Assembly (NCBI GenBank): GCA_002691205.1
Contig: NZHD01000114.1
Coordinates: forward strand, 62,001-126,000
Direction of reading: 5' to 3'
DNA length: 64,000 bases
From: Deltaproteobacteria bacterium
GTDB lineage: Bacteria; Myxococcota_A; UBA9160; UBA4427
The first letter of the stretch is position 1. Each line of letters begins with the position of its first letter. Shown one piece after another: positions 55,551-64,000 of the stretch. The notes below the pieces were generated by a model. The model was given only the letters and a program-made list of their open reading frames with translations, made no database searches and was not told the DNA's origin. A program made the translations under genes and the position numbers.

Positions 55551-56560
55551 CTCTTTTTTAGATCCGCGACAACGTCGGCCCAGTGGGTCGGGTCGGGCGC
55601 GCGATTGTGTGTCAAGCTCACCCCATCAGCGATTCCGTCGAGACGTTGGTGAAGCAGGGCGGAAATCTGGCTTCGTTCTCCAACGACCGCGATAGTTTCG
55701 AGTATTTCGTCAGTGATGAGTTCGGACATCTGATCCCAGCGCCCCTGTTTCGACATCCGGTTCAGCTCCAGATGGAGGTCTCCCCAACCGTGTGCGTCGA
55801 GAGTGAGGCGGTAGGCGGGCGTAGAGCCGTAGAACGAAAGTTGCTTTCGCGCCGCTTCCTTGACTCTGTTGAACTCTTCTTCTTCGTCCGCCGTGACGAC
55901 CAGGGTGGCACAAATGATCTCAAATTGATCGAGTGAGCGATCGCTCGCCTTGAGTCCTTTTTGCAGGGCGGGAATCATGACGGTTTCCATCGAATGTCGG
56001 CTCTGAAAAGGATGAGCGATAAATCCATCGGCGACTTCACCGGCGACTTGTGTCATCAGTGGGCCAAACCCACCTGTTAAGATAGGAGGGGGGCCATAGG
56101 GGTTGGGGCCTGGATTGAAGGCTGGGATCATCAGGGTGTGTTTGTAGAATTCGCCCTGGAAGTTTAAGTCCGCTTGTCCCTCCCAGCATGCGAAAATGGC
56201 CTTGATGGCTTCTACGATTTCTTTCATACGAGCGGCAGGTTTAGACCAATTCATGCTGAAGCGGTTTTGAATATGAGGTTTGACCTGAGATCCGAGTCCT
56301 AAGAAAAAGCGTCCTGCGCTGAGGCTTTGCATCCCGTAAGCAAGATTGGCGAGATTCATTGGGTTGCGTGCGAATGCAATTGCGATGGCGGGCCCAAGGC
56401 GCAGATTCCGGGTGTGTTCACAAGCGACAGCGAGTGGGAGAAAAGGGTCGTGCTTGGCCTCGAAGCTGAATGCGCCGTCGTATCCAATTTCCTCGAGGTG
56501 AGGGTAAAGCGTTCTCGCATCGGCAGGGTCTTCAAGAGGTGCCGTGGTGTAAACCTTCAT
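55535..56560 (-). CDS. LLM class (luciferase-like) oxidoreductase, TIGR03617-like
   Basis: This second luciferase-superfamily protein has 341 residues. Seen: an opening VYTTAPLEDPADARTLYPHLEEIGYDGAFSFEAKHDPFLPLA, LRLGPAIAIAFARNPMNLANLAYGMQSLSAGRFFLGLGSQV, and PPILTGGFGPLMTQVAGEVADGFIAHPF. The opening matches, as I recall it, the TIGR03617 group annotated as F420-dependent, but no F420 biosynthesis gene is visible here. The start at 56560 has AGGAG 10 bases upstream; the ATG at 56569 is too close to that site. It is convergent with menE and follows PlsC on the same strand. Confidence 0.88.
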   Translation of the reverse strand: MKVYTTAPLEDPADARTLYPHLEEIGYDGAFSFEAKHDPFLPLAVACEHTRNLRLGPAIAIAFARNPMNLANLAYGMQSLSAGRFFLGLGSQVKPHIQNRFSMNWSKPAARMKEIVEAIKAIFACWEGQADLNFQGEFYKHTLMIPAFNPGPNPYGPPPILTGGFGPLMTQVAGEVADGFIAHPFQSRHSMETVMIPALQKGLKASDRSLDQFEIICATLVVTADEEEEFNRVKEAARKQLSFYGSTPAYRLTLDAHGWGDLHLELNRMSKQGRWDQMSELITDEILETIAVVGERSQISALLHQRLDGIADGVSLTHNRAPDPTHWADVVADLKKSQGSA

Positions 56561-56575
56561 CAGAAACATTCTCCT

Positions 56576-57322
56576 CTATGAATGGCTTGGGAGTGTCGGT
56601 GGCTCGAGTTCGTGAGCGATGAGCTCACGCGTTTGATGAGCGAGTTCTTCGGCGGTCATGGATTCAAATTTTTCCGGTGCAATCGCATCGAGGACTTCAA
56701 CCGACATGGCGTGTCGTCCTTGGAGGATGAATCCCCTTTTAGGCAGTGCGTTTGAGGTTCCTCGGATGAGGATAGGTTGAATGGGAACACGTTCAGCCAG
56801 AGCAAGGTCGAAGGCGCCGGTTCTGAAGCTGCGTAATTGCCCATCGGGAGATCGGCTGCCCTCAGGAAAGATGAAAAGAGAGTTGCCCTCATTTAGAGAT
56901 CGTTTCGAATCCTTCATCATCTGCATTACGCTTGCTTTGTGGCCGCGCTGAACGGGGATGTATTGGTTCAGGCGCATGTTCCACCCAATGAGCGGAACCT
57001 TGAAATTCTCTGTTTTTGAAACCCATTTAAAGTGAGTGAAAAGTCGAAAGATGAGGATGACATCAAGGAGTGAAAGGTGATTAGCAACAAAGATCGTTGG
57101 TTGTCTGGAATCGATCTTTTCTCGCCCTTTGATTTGCACACGCCATGCCGGATTAGACCAGGTATAGAGAGAGCCCCAGAAGCAAGTGAAAAGATGCAGA
57201 GCGCGGCGATTGCGATCGATGAGCATCGTGGCGAGGCAGAGAATGACTGCGACTGGAAATAGAACGAGGGAACTCATCAGCATAAATCCCCAAAAAGCCA
57301 GTGAGTGGATGACTCGTCCCAT
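56576..57322 (-). CDS. 1-acyl-sn-glycerol-3-phosphate acyltransferase (PlsC family)
   Basis: This inner-membrane acyltransferase makes phosphatidic acid from lysophosphatidic acid. The HX4D motif is NHLSLLD and the second block is FPEGSRSPDG; the third is QPILIRGT. An N-terminal hydrophobic segment (about residues 8-33) anchors it. At 248 residues it is normal. The ribosome site is weak. It lies just upstream of the LLM gene (16-base gap), possibly in one transcript with the amidotransferase upstream. Confidence 0.92.
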   Translation of the reverse strand: MGRVIHSLAFWGFMLMSSLVLFPVAVILCLATMLIDRNRRALHLFTCFWGSLYTWSNPAWRVQIKGREKIDSRQPTIFVANHLSLLDVILIFRLFTHFKWVSKTENFKVPLIGWNMRLNQYIPVQRGHKASVMQMMKDSKRSLNEGNSLFIFPEGSRSPDGQLRSFRTGAFDLALAERVPIQPILIRGTSNALPKRGFILQGRHAMSVEVLDAIAPEKFESMTAEELAHQTRELIAHELEPPTLPSHS

Positions 57323-57331
57323 GTCGGAACT

Positions 57332-58039
57332 CTACCTAGATTCACATGCAGATACGAGAGCCCGAAGCAGACCTTCGCCGGCCGGACCCAGCAGTCTTTC
57401 TGGATGCCATTGCACGCCAATCTGAAAAGGCGTGTTGTCGCTCTCGATTGCTTCGATGACTCCGTCACGGGCTTGTGCACAAATGCGGAAGCCTTCTCCG
57501 GGGCTAGCGATGCCCTGATGGTGCAGGCTATTCACATCGATTTCGCCTTGCTTCACGATTTCGCTGAGACGTGTCTGAGGCTTGATCTCGATGGAATGGA
57601 CGCCATCTCGTTCGGGCAGCTGGTGATCTTGACTCCCCGGGAGATCTTCGGGGAGGTGGTAGTGGAGGCTTCCCCCTTGGTGCAGGGCCATGAGTTGGGC
57701 TCCATAACAGATCCCCAAAATGGGGATTTCGCGACTTTGCGCCGCATCAAGGATGGCCTGATCAAATTTGAGTTGTTTTTCGGAGATTGGATTAAACGCG
57801 ACACTCTTTTGATAGCGGTGGGGTTCGAATGGCTGGAAGTCGTCTCCGCCGGGGAGAATCAGGCCTTCGACTTCGTTGACCTGGTCCCGGGGGTCGGAAT
57901 CCATGGCAAGGAGTCGAGGGTCACCGCCTGCCTTGATCACAGCCTTCGAATAGGCTTGGTCAATGTAGAGGTATTTCCGCCCGGGCCGCCATTGATCGCG
58001 ATCATCCAGACAGAGGGGCATTCCGATTCTCGGGCGCAT
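57332..58039 (-). CDS. Class I glutamine amidotransferase, gamma-glutamyl hydrolase (PuuD) type
   Basis: This is a peptidase C26-type amidotransferase of 235 residues. Seen: RIGMPLCLDDRDQWRPGRKYLYIDQAYSKAVIKAGGDP at the start, GLILPGGDDFQP, the nucleophile in LGICYGAQLMALHQGG, SLHHQGI, and the His/Glu pair in IGVQWHPERL. I chose the ATG at 58039 because family members begin at this point and because the longer reading to 58195 would run into the opposite SDR gene. The substrate is probably a gamma-glutamyl amide or a peptide (inference). Confidence 0.87.
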   Translation of the reverse strand: MRPRIGMPLCLDDRDQWRPGRKYLYIDQAYSKAVIKAGGDPRLLAMDSDPRDQVNEVEGLILPGGDDFQPFEPHRYQKSVAFNPISEKQLKFDQAILDAAQSREIPILGICYGAQLMALHQGGSLHYHLPEDLPGSQDHQLPERDGVHSIEIKPQTRLSEIVKQGEIDVNSLHHQGIASPGEGFRICAQARDGVIEAIESDNTPFQIGVQWHPERLLGPAGEGLLRALVSACESR

Positions 58040-58089
58040 GGGGAAACTATAGGGGTAATGAAGCGCATGTTCTGGCATGTTCTGTGGGT

Positions 58090-58932
58090 ATGGCACGAAT
58101 ACTGATTGTCGGATGTGGATATGTAGGGACTCCCTTGGGTCTACGGTTGGCTGAGCTGGGCCACGAGGTCTTTGGTTTGAGGCGGGACGTTTCAAAATTA
58201 CCTCTTGAGATCAATCCGGTTCAGGGAGATGTGAGCGGGCTGGATGGATTTCGGGGTGTGCCGTCCGGGGTGGACTACGTTTTTTATGCCGTGGGCGCGA
58301 AGTCGCGTGACGAAGATACCTATCGAAATGTTTATATGGACGGCCTTGGCCGGCTGCTTCAAGTTTTAGGGGACGAAGGACAGTCTCCTAAAAGGATCTT
58401 TTTTACCTCCAGTACTTCCGTCTATGGCCAGAGTCGAGGGGAGTGGGTCGATGAGTCCTCGCCGACTCATCCGCCGACTTTTTCAGGCAGTATTATGGTG
58501 GCGACTGAGAGTCTGTTGCAATCGAGTTCTTATCCAAGCACGGTTCTTCGTTTGGGCGGAATCTATGGGCCGGGGCGAAAAGGCTTTGTCTCTGGCTTGA
58601 GGGCCCAAAAAGTATTCCCACTTCCTCCCGGTCAGAACTACACAAATCGTATCCACCGAGATGATGCGGTGGGTGCGCTCATGCATCTGTTGGCGATGGA
58701 CTCTCCAGAGGATCTCTATGTGGGGGTCGACAATGAAGCGGCCGATCGAATCGATGTGCTTCAGTGGCTTGCTCATAGACTTTCTGTTGAACCTTTAACG
58801 GAAGTCTCAGAAGCTTCACACAAAGGGTCTGGGCGTCGTTGCCAAAATGATAGGCTGCGGAGCACGGGCTATGAGTTCATCTATCCGACATTCAGAGAGG
58901 GCTACGGTGCCTTGATCGATGCGGGCGAATGA
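58090..58932 (+). CDS. Atypical NAD-dependent epimerase/dehydratase-like SDR
   Basis: This 280-residue protein has a Rossmann nucleotide motif LIVGCGYVGTPLGLRLA at the very N-terminus and resembles YeeZ-like extended SDR proteins. Later segments are VDYVFYAVGAKSRDEDTYRNVYMDGLGRLLQ, IFFTSSTSVYGQS and LRLGGIYGPGR. The usual catalytic YxxxK is absent after the serine: the aligned place reads IMVATES. It may therefore bind the nucleotide but not act as an epimerase (inference). The ATG at 58090 is preferred over GTG at 58084. It diverges from the amidotransferase by 50 bases. Confidence 0.82.
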   Translation: MARILIVGCGYVGTPLGLRLAELGHEVFGLRRDVSKLPLEINPVQGDVSGLDGFRGVPSGVDYVFYAVGAKSRDEDTYRNVYMDGLGRLLQVLGDEGQSPKRIFFTSSTSVYGQSRGEWVDESSPTHPPTFSGSIMVATESLLQSSSYPSTVLRLGGIYGPGRKGFVSGLRAQKVFPLPPGQNYTNRIHRDDAVGALMHLLAMDSPEDLYVGVDNEAADRIDVLQWLAHRLSVEPLTEVSEASHKGSGRRCQNDRLRSTGYEFIYPTFREGYGALIDAGE

Positions 58933-58971
58933 CTTTAATGCGGGTGCTTGGGAACAGAATTAGTTAGCGGC

Positions 58972-59973
58972 ATGACGTCTTCTCAAAAACCGTCCAAAGG
59001 TTTTCATCGCCTCAGGCATCGTCTTTTTTTGGTGATACTGGCCATCGTCGTGGCTCTGCTGGCCGGAGAGATTTTTCTCCAAGGGGCCTCTTGGGTGGCT
59101 CAGGCCTGGGTCGCTCAGCGCGGTGGAAAGATTGAGGTCGAGGGCGCTATCCGAATTCTATGTGTGGGCGACTCTCATACTTTTGGGTTGCCTCTCCCGG
59201 TGGAGGAAAGTTATCCGGCTCAATTGTCCGAGGCGCTCGCAGCACGCTATCCGGCCCTGGATGTTGAAGTCGTTAATCTAGGCGTTCCCAGTCTGAATAG
59301 TGCTTTTGTGGCGAATCGTCTTGAGCAGCAGATGCACCAGATGCAACCTCAGCTTGTGATCGTTTGGGTTGGAATTAACAACCTCTGGAATGTTATGGAG
59401 AAGGGGCCCTACTCAAAGGGTGAGGGCAGCGCAACCTGGCGAAGAGTGTTCCAAAGCTCACGGCTGGTTCGATTGGCGACCTTGATCTGGTTTACGAGGA
59501 GTGGTCATCAATATGACCCCGGGCAGCGGGGCGGCTGGTGGGATGGAGAGTCCACACCGTCGGGGCGCTTGCCGAAAGGAGCCCCTCGCGTAGATCCAGC
59601 GCCCGGTTTATTGCGTGATCTGACGCGTATGGCCTCGATCGCATATTCTCTTGAGACACCGATTCTTTTTGTCGCGTATCCCTTTTCGGGTCAGCAAGGG
59701 ATCAGTCGAATTATCATGGAAGCAGGCGCGAGAGCGGGGGTAGACGTTGTGGAGACGGCGCCCGCCATGGCTCAAGCTCGCTTGGACGGATTTGGGCGTT
59801 CGGACTTGATTGACGAACGCTCAGGGCCTCATCCTTCCGGCATACTCTATCGTTATGTGGTGGAGGCCATGCTGCCCCAAGTTGAACAGATTTTGTCGAT
59901 CTGGCACGGATTGCCTGAGCCGTCGCCGCTTTTGAATGGACCCTCGGAGAAGTTGCCCTCCCGCAAAGGCTGA
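58972..59973 (+). CDS. Membrane-anchored SGNH/GDSL-family hydrolase or acyltransferase
   Basis: This 333-residue protein has one membrane segment (about residues 19-37) and a periplasmic SGNH domain. Blocks: serine in CVGDSHTFGLP, glycine in VNLGVPSLNS, asparagine in VWVGINNLWN, and the histidine in ERSGPHPSGILYRYV. A longer in-frame start from 58948 begins with TTG and has no site. It resembles the SGNH protein at 26 kb in layout but not closely in sequence. It follows the atypical SDR on the same strand by 39 bases. The target polymer or lipid is unknown. Confidence 0.82.
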   Translation: MTSSQKPSKGFHRLRHRLFLVILAIVVALLAGEIFLQGASWVAQAWVAQRGGKIEVEGAIRILCVGDSHTFGLPLPVEESYPAQLSEALAARYPALDVEVVNLGVPSLNSAFVANRLEQQMHQMQPQLVIVWVGINNLWNVMEKGPYSKGEGSATWRRVFQSSRLVRLATLIWFTRSGHQYDPGQRGGWWDGESTPSGRLPKGAPRVDPAPGLLRDLTRMASIAYSLETPILFVAYPFSGQQGISRIIMEAGARAGVDVVETAPAMAQARLDGFGRSDLIDERSGPHPSGILYRYVVEAMLPQVEQILSIWHGLPEPSPLLNGPSEKLPSRKG

Positions 59974-60011
59974 GGCGTTTTTTTTGCAAAAGGGAAGTTA
60001 AAGAGAATAGG

Positions 60012-61178
60012 ATGCCAAAACCGCCATACTTCCATAGCAACGTTCTTAACATGCCGGGAGCGGTTTACTCGCCGTTTGCCGAAAAGATGGAAGGCCATCC
60101 CGGCCCTCTTTTTCCCTTGCATGTGGGGGACACGTGGCTTGAGCCGTCCGTGGGAACTCGGAGCGAAGACATCCTTGCCGCCGATCATCCTGGCCTTCAT
60201 CAGTACTGCGATACGCGTGGTCTCCCTCCTCTCGTGGACGCTGTGCTTGAGCGTTCTCGCGAAAGAAGTGGGCTGTCCTATGAGCGAAGTTCAGTTCTCA
60301 TTACTGCGGGGGCGACAGCCGGGCTTTCCTGTGCCCTCGGTTCAGTTTTGGCCCCTGGAGAAGAGGTTTTGATTCTGGCCCCGTTTTGGCCGTTGATTCG
60401 AGGGATCGTTCAGTCTTGGGGAGGGCATCCTGTGGAAGTCCCTTTTTACGACCGAGTCTGGGACGAAGAGTCAGCCATTGAAGCGGTTCGGGCTTTGGCG
60501 ACGGAGAAGACCGTGGCTCTTTATATTTCAAGTCCTTCGAACCCCACCGGGCGTGTGTTGTCCACCGAAATTTTGATGGCTCTCGCGGACTTGGCCGAGT
60601 CTGAGGATTGGTGGCTTCTCTCGGATGAGGTTTACAAAGATTTCGTTTATAGCGGCGAGCATACGCCGGTGGCGCCCCTCGCACCCACGAGAACTCTAAC
60701 GGTGGATTCGTTCTCGAAGGCGTATGGGATGGCGGGGTATCGAGTCGGGACATTGGTAGGGCCGGAAGAATGGGTTAGTCAGGCCCTAAAAATAGGCACT
60801 CATAGTTTTTATAATGCACCGACTTCGATGCAATGGGCTGCCCTTGAAGCACTTCGGGGAGGAGATGGCTGGCAGGCGAAAGCACGTGCGCAATATAAGG
60901 ACGTCTCACGTTCGGCGGCTGAGACGTTGGGGCTGCCTGCGCCCGATGGTTCCACCTTTCTTTTTTTGGATGTGAGCCAAAGTCTAGACGAACGGGGTTT
61001 GACGGGTTTTCTTGAGGATTGTTTCACCGATGGAGTTCTCATTGCACCCGGGTCGTCCTCTGGGGCCGAGTACGGGCAGTGGGTTCGCGTGTGTTACACC
61101 GTCATGCCGCCGGAGGCGACTTTGGAAGGAATCCGCCGCCTGGCTCGTCATGTGAAACAAGAGGGCTCCGGGGTATGA
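60012..61178 (+). CDS. Class I/II PLP-dependent aminotransferase
   Basis: This fold type I PLP enzyme has 388 residues. Seen: VLITAGATAGLSCALGSVLAPGEEVLILAPFWPL, SPSNPTGRVLS, the aspartate in LLSDEVYKDFVY, and the PLP lysine in VDSFSKAYGMAGYRVG followed by the arginine. The amino acid substrate cannot be read; it looks like an AspC/alanine-type transaminase. The ribosome site is weak and upstream bases are AT-rich. It precedes recC by 43 bases on the same strand. Confidence 0.9.
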   Translation: MPKPPYFHSNVLNMPGAVYSPFAEKMEGHPGPLFPLHVGDTWLEPSVGTRSEDILAADHPGLHQYCDTRGLPPLVDAVLERSRERSGLSYERSSVLITAGATAGLSCALGSVLAPGEEVLILAPFWPLIRGIVQSWGGHPVEVPFYDRVWDEESAIEAVRALATEKTVALYISSPSNPTGRVLSTEILMALADLAESEDWWLLSDEVYKDFVYSGEHTPVAPLAPTRTLTVDSFSKAYGMAGYRVGTLVGPEEWVSQALKIGTHSFYNAPTSMQWAALEALRGGDGWQAKARAQYKDVSRSAAETLGLPAPDGSTFLFLDVSQSLDERGLTGFLEDCFTDGVLIAPGSSSGAEYGQWVRVCYTVMPPEATLEGIRRLARHVKQEGSGV

Positions 61179-61221
61179 CTGGGCAGGTCGATCACTCTTC
61201 TGAAATGTCCCCGTGCGAAAG

Positions 61222-64000
61222 ATGTCGAATGCCCGTATCGTGAAGTCGATGCATATCCATCGGAGCAATCGGGTTGAAGCGCTACTTCCCACCCTGGCGC
61301 GAATTGTGAGCGTTCCTCCTTCAGATCCCTTCGAGCCCGAATGGATTGTGGTGCAGGGGCCCGGAATGGAGAGGTGGCTCTCCCTTGAGCTTTCGCGTCG
61401 GATAGGGGTCTTTGCTCATCCTCGCTTTCCTTTCTCACGCACCTTCCTTCGTGAGATGATGGCGTCTGTTCTCGGTCCAGAGGGAGATGATACGGCTCGT
61501 TACGAGCCCGAACGGTTGATGTGGTCAGTGGCCACGGAGCTTCCAAAACATTTGGAGTCTCCTGATTTCGCTCCTTTGGCCCACTATCTCGCGAACGACG
61601 AAAGTGGCGATAAAGCCTTTCAGTTGGCCCGCCGGATCGCTGAAACTTTTGACCATTATGTGGTTCACCGCCCTGAGATGATTCTGGCTTGGGAGAAGGG
61701 GCAATCTGGCGATGTGGGTCGTTTGCCTGCTGAGGAAGTGGTGTGGCAGCGAGTCCTATGGCGTAGTTTGGTGGAGCGAATCGGTTCCGGGCATCTAGCT
61801 TTTCGCATGCTGACCTTTGTTGAACGTCTCTATTCGGCCGAACCTTTGGCGGCTGATCTACCTGAGCGTGTCTCTCTTTTCGGTGTTTCCACGTTGCCTC
61901 CTCTTTTTGTGGATGGTTTGGCGGCTCTTTCCAACCATGTGGAAATGCATCTTTTCCTTTTAAGCCCCTCTCGGGAGTACTGGGGGCACATACGCAGCGA
62001 GCGGGAGCAAATTCGTGCGCGTGGGAAAGTGGTGGAAGAGGAAGATCTCCACTTTGAGCAAGGCCATCCTCTGCTCGCCTCCTTGGGCCGAGTGGGGCGT
62101 GAATTTCAAGAAATCATCGAGGGGCGACTGGACTACTCCGAAGATCAAATCGACCTGTATCGGGACCCGGGTGACGAGACGATGTTGCGGGCGATCCAGT
62201 CGGACATCTTGGCTTTACGCGACCCGGTGGCTTTCAACTCGTCTGATGCGTTAAGCCGAGAAGCCACCGAAGACGACGATTCGATCTCTATTCATGCTTG
62301 CCATGGGCCCATGCGTGAGGCCGAGGTGGTTCGAGATCGTTTGATTGATTTGTTTGAGCGCGACTCAAGCTTGCAGGCTCGAGATGTGGTCATTATGACA
62401 CCAGATGTCGATGGGTATGCGCCCTTTGTCGAGGCGGCCTTTTCGGCGGCGGGCTCTCAGTCTCTACCGATTCGTGTGGCCGATCGAGCCATGCGATCTT
62501 CTTATGAATTGTTTGACGCTTTTTCGCGATTGTTGGAACTCTTACAGGGAAGGCTGCGTGCAAGTGAGGTTTTAGATTTACTTGCAGCGCCCTGTGTGCG
62601 AGCGCGCTTTGGTCTTGAAGAGGCCGATGAACCCCGACTGCGTGCTTGGATCGATGCCTCGGGCATTCGCTGGGGAGCGGATGCGGAGCATCGTGCGGCG
62701 GAAGGGCAGCCGGCCGTGGATCAGAATACCTGGAGGTTTGGCCTAGACCGCCTTCTCCTGGGTTTCGCCATGGAAGATCAGGGCGATCGGCTTTTTGGGT
62801 CCATTCGCCCCCAGGAGGCGGTTCTCGGCCATGAAGCGGAGTCATTGGGGCGCCTCGCGGACTTCGCGGAGGCCTTAGGGCAGTTTCATGAACGAGCGAG
62901 AGGGTCCCGCTCTCCTGAGGATTGGTCTTTCTTCCTCGAGCAGGCGCTTGACCGGATGATCTTCTCCGACAGCGAGACGGTTTATCAGCATCGTCAAATT
63001 CGAGACGCGATTGGCGCTTGGTCCCAGGCGGCCATGGAGGCGGGGTACGACTCGCTCTTGCCGTTGTCGAGAGTGGTGGAGAGTCTGTCGGATTGGCTGG
63101 ACGAGAAACGCGCGGGCGGCGGTTTTCTCGCAGGCGCGATCACGCTCTGCGAACTCGTGCCTATGCGAACGATTCCATTTAAGACCGTCGTTCTCATGGG
63201 AATGAGCGACTCCGCTTTTCCTCGAGTCGGTCGTAGAGTGTCTTTTGATTTACTCGGAAAGCAACGTCAGTTAGGCGACCGCAGCCGGCGCGATGATGAC
63301 CGGTATCTTTTTCTAGAGGCATTGCTTTCTGCGCGTGATCACCTTTTGATGACCTATACGGGAAGTGACGCGCGGGATAACCAGGACCGTCCACCTTCCG
63401 TCGTAATCGATGAACTTTTAGATTACCTCGAGCGCTGTTTTGAAATGCCATTGACTTCATCATGTTCATTGCGGGATCAGATCCTTGTTCGTCATCCTCT
63501 TCAGTCGTTTAGCCCTCGTTATTTTGACTCATCTTCATCCGGTCTCTTTAGCTATTCCGAGTCTGACTGCGAAGGAGCGAAAATGTTGAGTGAGGAAAGA
63601 TCTACGCCCACTCCATTCGTATCTTCTGTGTTCTCAGGACCGGATGAGGAAAGCGTCGAAATTACTCTTCAAGAAATCGTTCAATTCTTTCGGAATCCCG
63701 CAAGACAGTTTGCTCGCAATACATTGGGACTTTGGTTGCCTGAGGAGAATGATCTTGTTGCAGAGGATCGTGAGCCTCTTGAGATTGATGGCTTGAACCG
63801 ATGGCAAGTGGGCTCCACTGTACTCGGGGCACTTGAGGACCACGGGTCTCTTGATGCGACTCGGGCCTCTGTACGTGGGTTGGGAATTCTGCCTCTTGGG
63901 CTCGCCGGAGATTCTGCTTATGGGCAGATCGAAAATGATTCAGTGGTTCTCTTTGAGCGAGCCCAAGCCCTATGCCATGGGGATCGACGGCCCGCTCTCG
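61222..64000 (+). CDS. recC: RecC (exonuclease V gamma subunit), 3'-truncated by the window
   Basis: This frame is open from the ATG at 61222 to the right edge, 926 codons. It codes for RecC, the Chi-recognition subunit of RecBCD. Seen: WIVVQGPGMERWLSLELSRRIGVFAHPRFPF, ARRIAETFDHYVVHRPEMILAW, FGVSTLPPLFVDGLAALSNHVEMHLFLLSP, HPLLASLGRVGREFQEII, NTWRFGLDRLLLGFAM, GFLAGAITLCELVPMRTIPFKTVVLMGMSDSAFPR and FFRNPARQFARN. The start could also be ATG at 61249, since the ribosome site is poor. recB and recD are expected downstream. The C-terminal part is not in the window. Confidence 0.95.
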   Translation, partial: MSNARIVKSMHIHRSNRVEALLPTLARIVSVPPSDPFEPEWIVVQGPGMERWLSLELSRRIGVFAHPRFPFSRTFLREMMASVLGPEGDDTARYEPERLMWSVATELPKHLESPDFAPLAHYLANDESGDKAFQLARRIAETFDHYVVHRPEMILAWEKGQSGDVGRLPAEEVVWQRVLWRSLVERIGSGHLAFRMLTFVERLYSAEPLAADLPERVSLFGVSTLPPLFVDGLAALSNHVEMHLFLLSPSREYWGHIRSEREQIRARGKVVEEEDLHFEQGHPLLASLGRVGREFQEIIEGRLDYSEDQIDLYRDPGDETMLRAIQSDILALRDPVAFNSSDALSREATEDDDSISIHACHGPMREAEVVRDRLIDLFERDSSLQARDVVIMTPDVDGYAPFVEAAFSAAGSQSLPIRVADRAMRSSYELFDAFSRLLELLQGRLRASEVLDLLAAPCVRARFGLEEADEPRLRAWIDASGIRWGADAEHRAAEGQPAVDQNTWRFGLDRLLLGFAMEDQGDRLFGSIRPQEAVLGHEAESLGRLADFAEALGQFHERARGSRSPEDWSFFLEQALDRMIFSDSETVYQHRQIRDAIGAWSQAAMEAGYDSLLPLSRVVESLSDWLDEKRAGGGFLAGAITLCELVPMRTIPFKTVVLMGMSDSAFPRVGRRVSFDLLGKQRQLGDRSRRDDDRYLFLEALLSARDHLLMTYTGSDARDNQDRPPSVVIDELLDYLERCFEMPLTSSCSLRDQILVRHPLQSFSPRYFDSSSSGLFSYSESDCEGAKMLSEERSTPTPFVSSVFSGPDEESVEITLQEIVQFFRNPARQFARNTLGLWLPEENDLVAEDREPLEIDGLNRWQVGSTVLGALEDHGSLDATRASVRGLGILPLGLAGDSAYGQIENDSVVLFERAQALCHGDRRPAL

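Noticed and set aside
61222-64000. Assigning the right-edge gene to RecB or another UvrD-like nuclease
   Set aside because: The conserved blocks match RecC (Exonuclease V gamma); no Walker A or helicase motifs are present.

Overview
This window is a densely packed, GC-moderate chromosome segment from a Gram-negative bacterium. The outer membrane is implied by a complete Mla phospholipid-transport operon. The cell makes menaquinone (menF-D-H-A-C-E cluster), uses cobalamin-dependent methionine synthase (metH), and repairs breaks with a RecBCD-type nuclease (recC runs off the right edge). Two luciferase-like oxidoreductases of types often tied to F420, an IpdA/IpdB-like ring hydrolase pair, a BKACE enzyme and a type IIA topoisomerase pair unlike classical proteobacterial ParE/ParC point to an uncultured lineage such as a deltaproteobacterial, myxococcal or Binatota-like group. 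That placement is inference only; nothing in the window fixes the taxon. I saw no tRNA, rRNA, CRISPR array, insertion sequence or prophage.

Layout. 1-2.0 kb: ipdB (partial)-ipdA on the minus strand behind a striking palindromic operator, then an M48 metalloprotease. 2.0-7.3 kb: recQ, an OsmC-family protein, a YciI protein, an ammonium transporter and an SDR. 7.3-16 kb: glpD, an FAD dehydrogenase, a split MaoC hydratase pair, a remnant small ORF, a secreted cyclase-family protein, surE, a histidine phosphatase and an orphan methyltransferase-like protein. 16-23.5 kb: a sulfur-assimilation and methionine block (DUF2849, sulfite reductase, DUF934, cysteine synthase, metH). 23.7-31.1 kb: htpG, an SGNH protein, then mlaF-E-D-A-C. 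31-35.3 kb: BKACE enzyme, TauE/SafE transporter, dusB, PfkB kinase. 35.4-39.3 kb: parE-parC. 39.3-43.8 kb: bolA, a glutaredoxin/degenerate A-type carrier/rhodanese fusion, prc protease, LLM oxidoreductase. 44-47.8 kb: beta-lactamase-fold hydrolase, rRNA/tRNA methyltransferase, glutamine amidotransferase, MerR regulator. 47.8-55.6 kb: menaquinone operon. 55.5-64 kb: second LLM oxidoreductase, PlsC acyltransferase, second amidotransferase, atypical SDR, second SGNH protein, aminotransferase, recC.

How the genes work together. The men genes overlap by 1 to a few bases and supply every menaquinone step from chorismate to o-succinylbenzoyl-CoA plus MenA prenylation; MenB and the final methyltransferase are not here. 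The mla genes supply the inner-membrane ABC complex, the periplasmic shuttle and the outer-membrane component in one coupled operon. BolA and the CGFS glutaredoxin fusion form an iron-sulfur handling pair. Sulfite reductase, its two companion proteins, cysteine synthase and MetH link sulfite reduction to cysteine and methionine synthesis.

Most interesting items: the three-domain glutaredoxin fusion whose middle domain has lost all A-type carrier cysteines, the near-perfect 26-bp palindrome upstream of ipdAB, the MlaA homologue without a lipidation cysteine, the unusual short ParC, and the unrecognised methyltransferase-like protein at 14.7-15.9 kb. I did not find convincing evidence of a wholly new multi-gene system.
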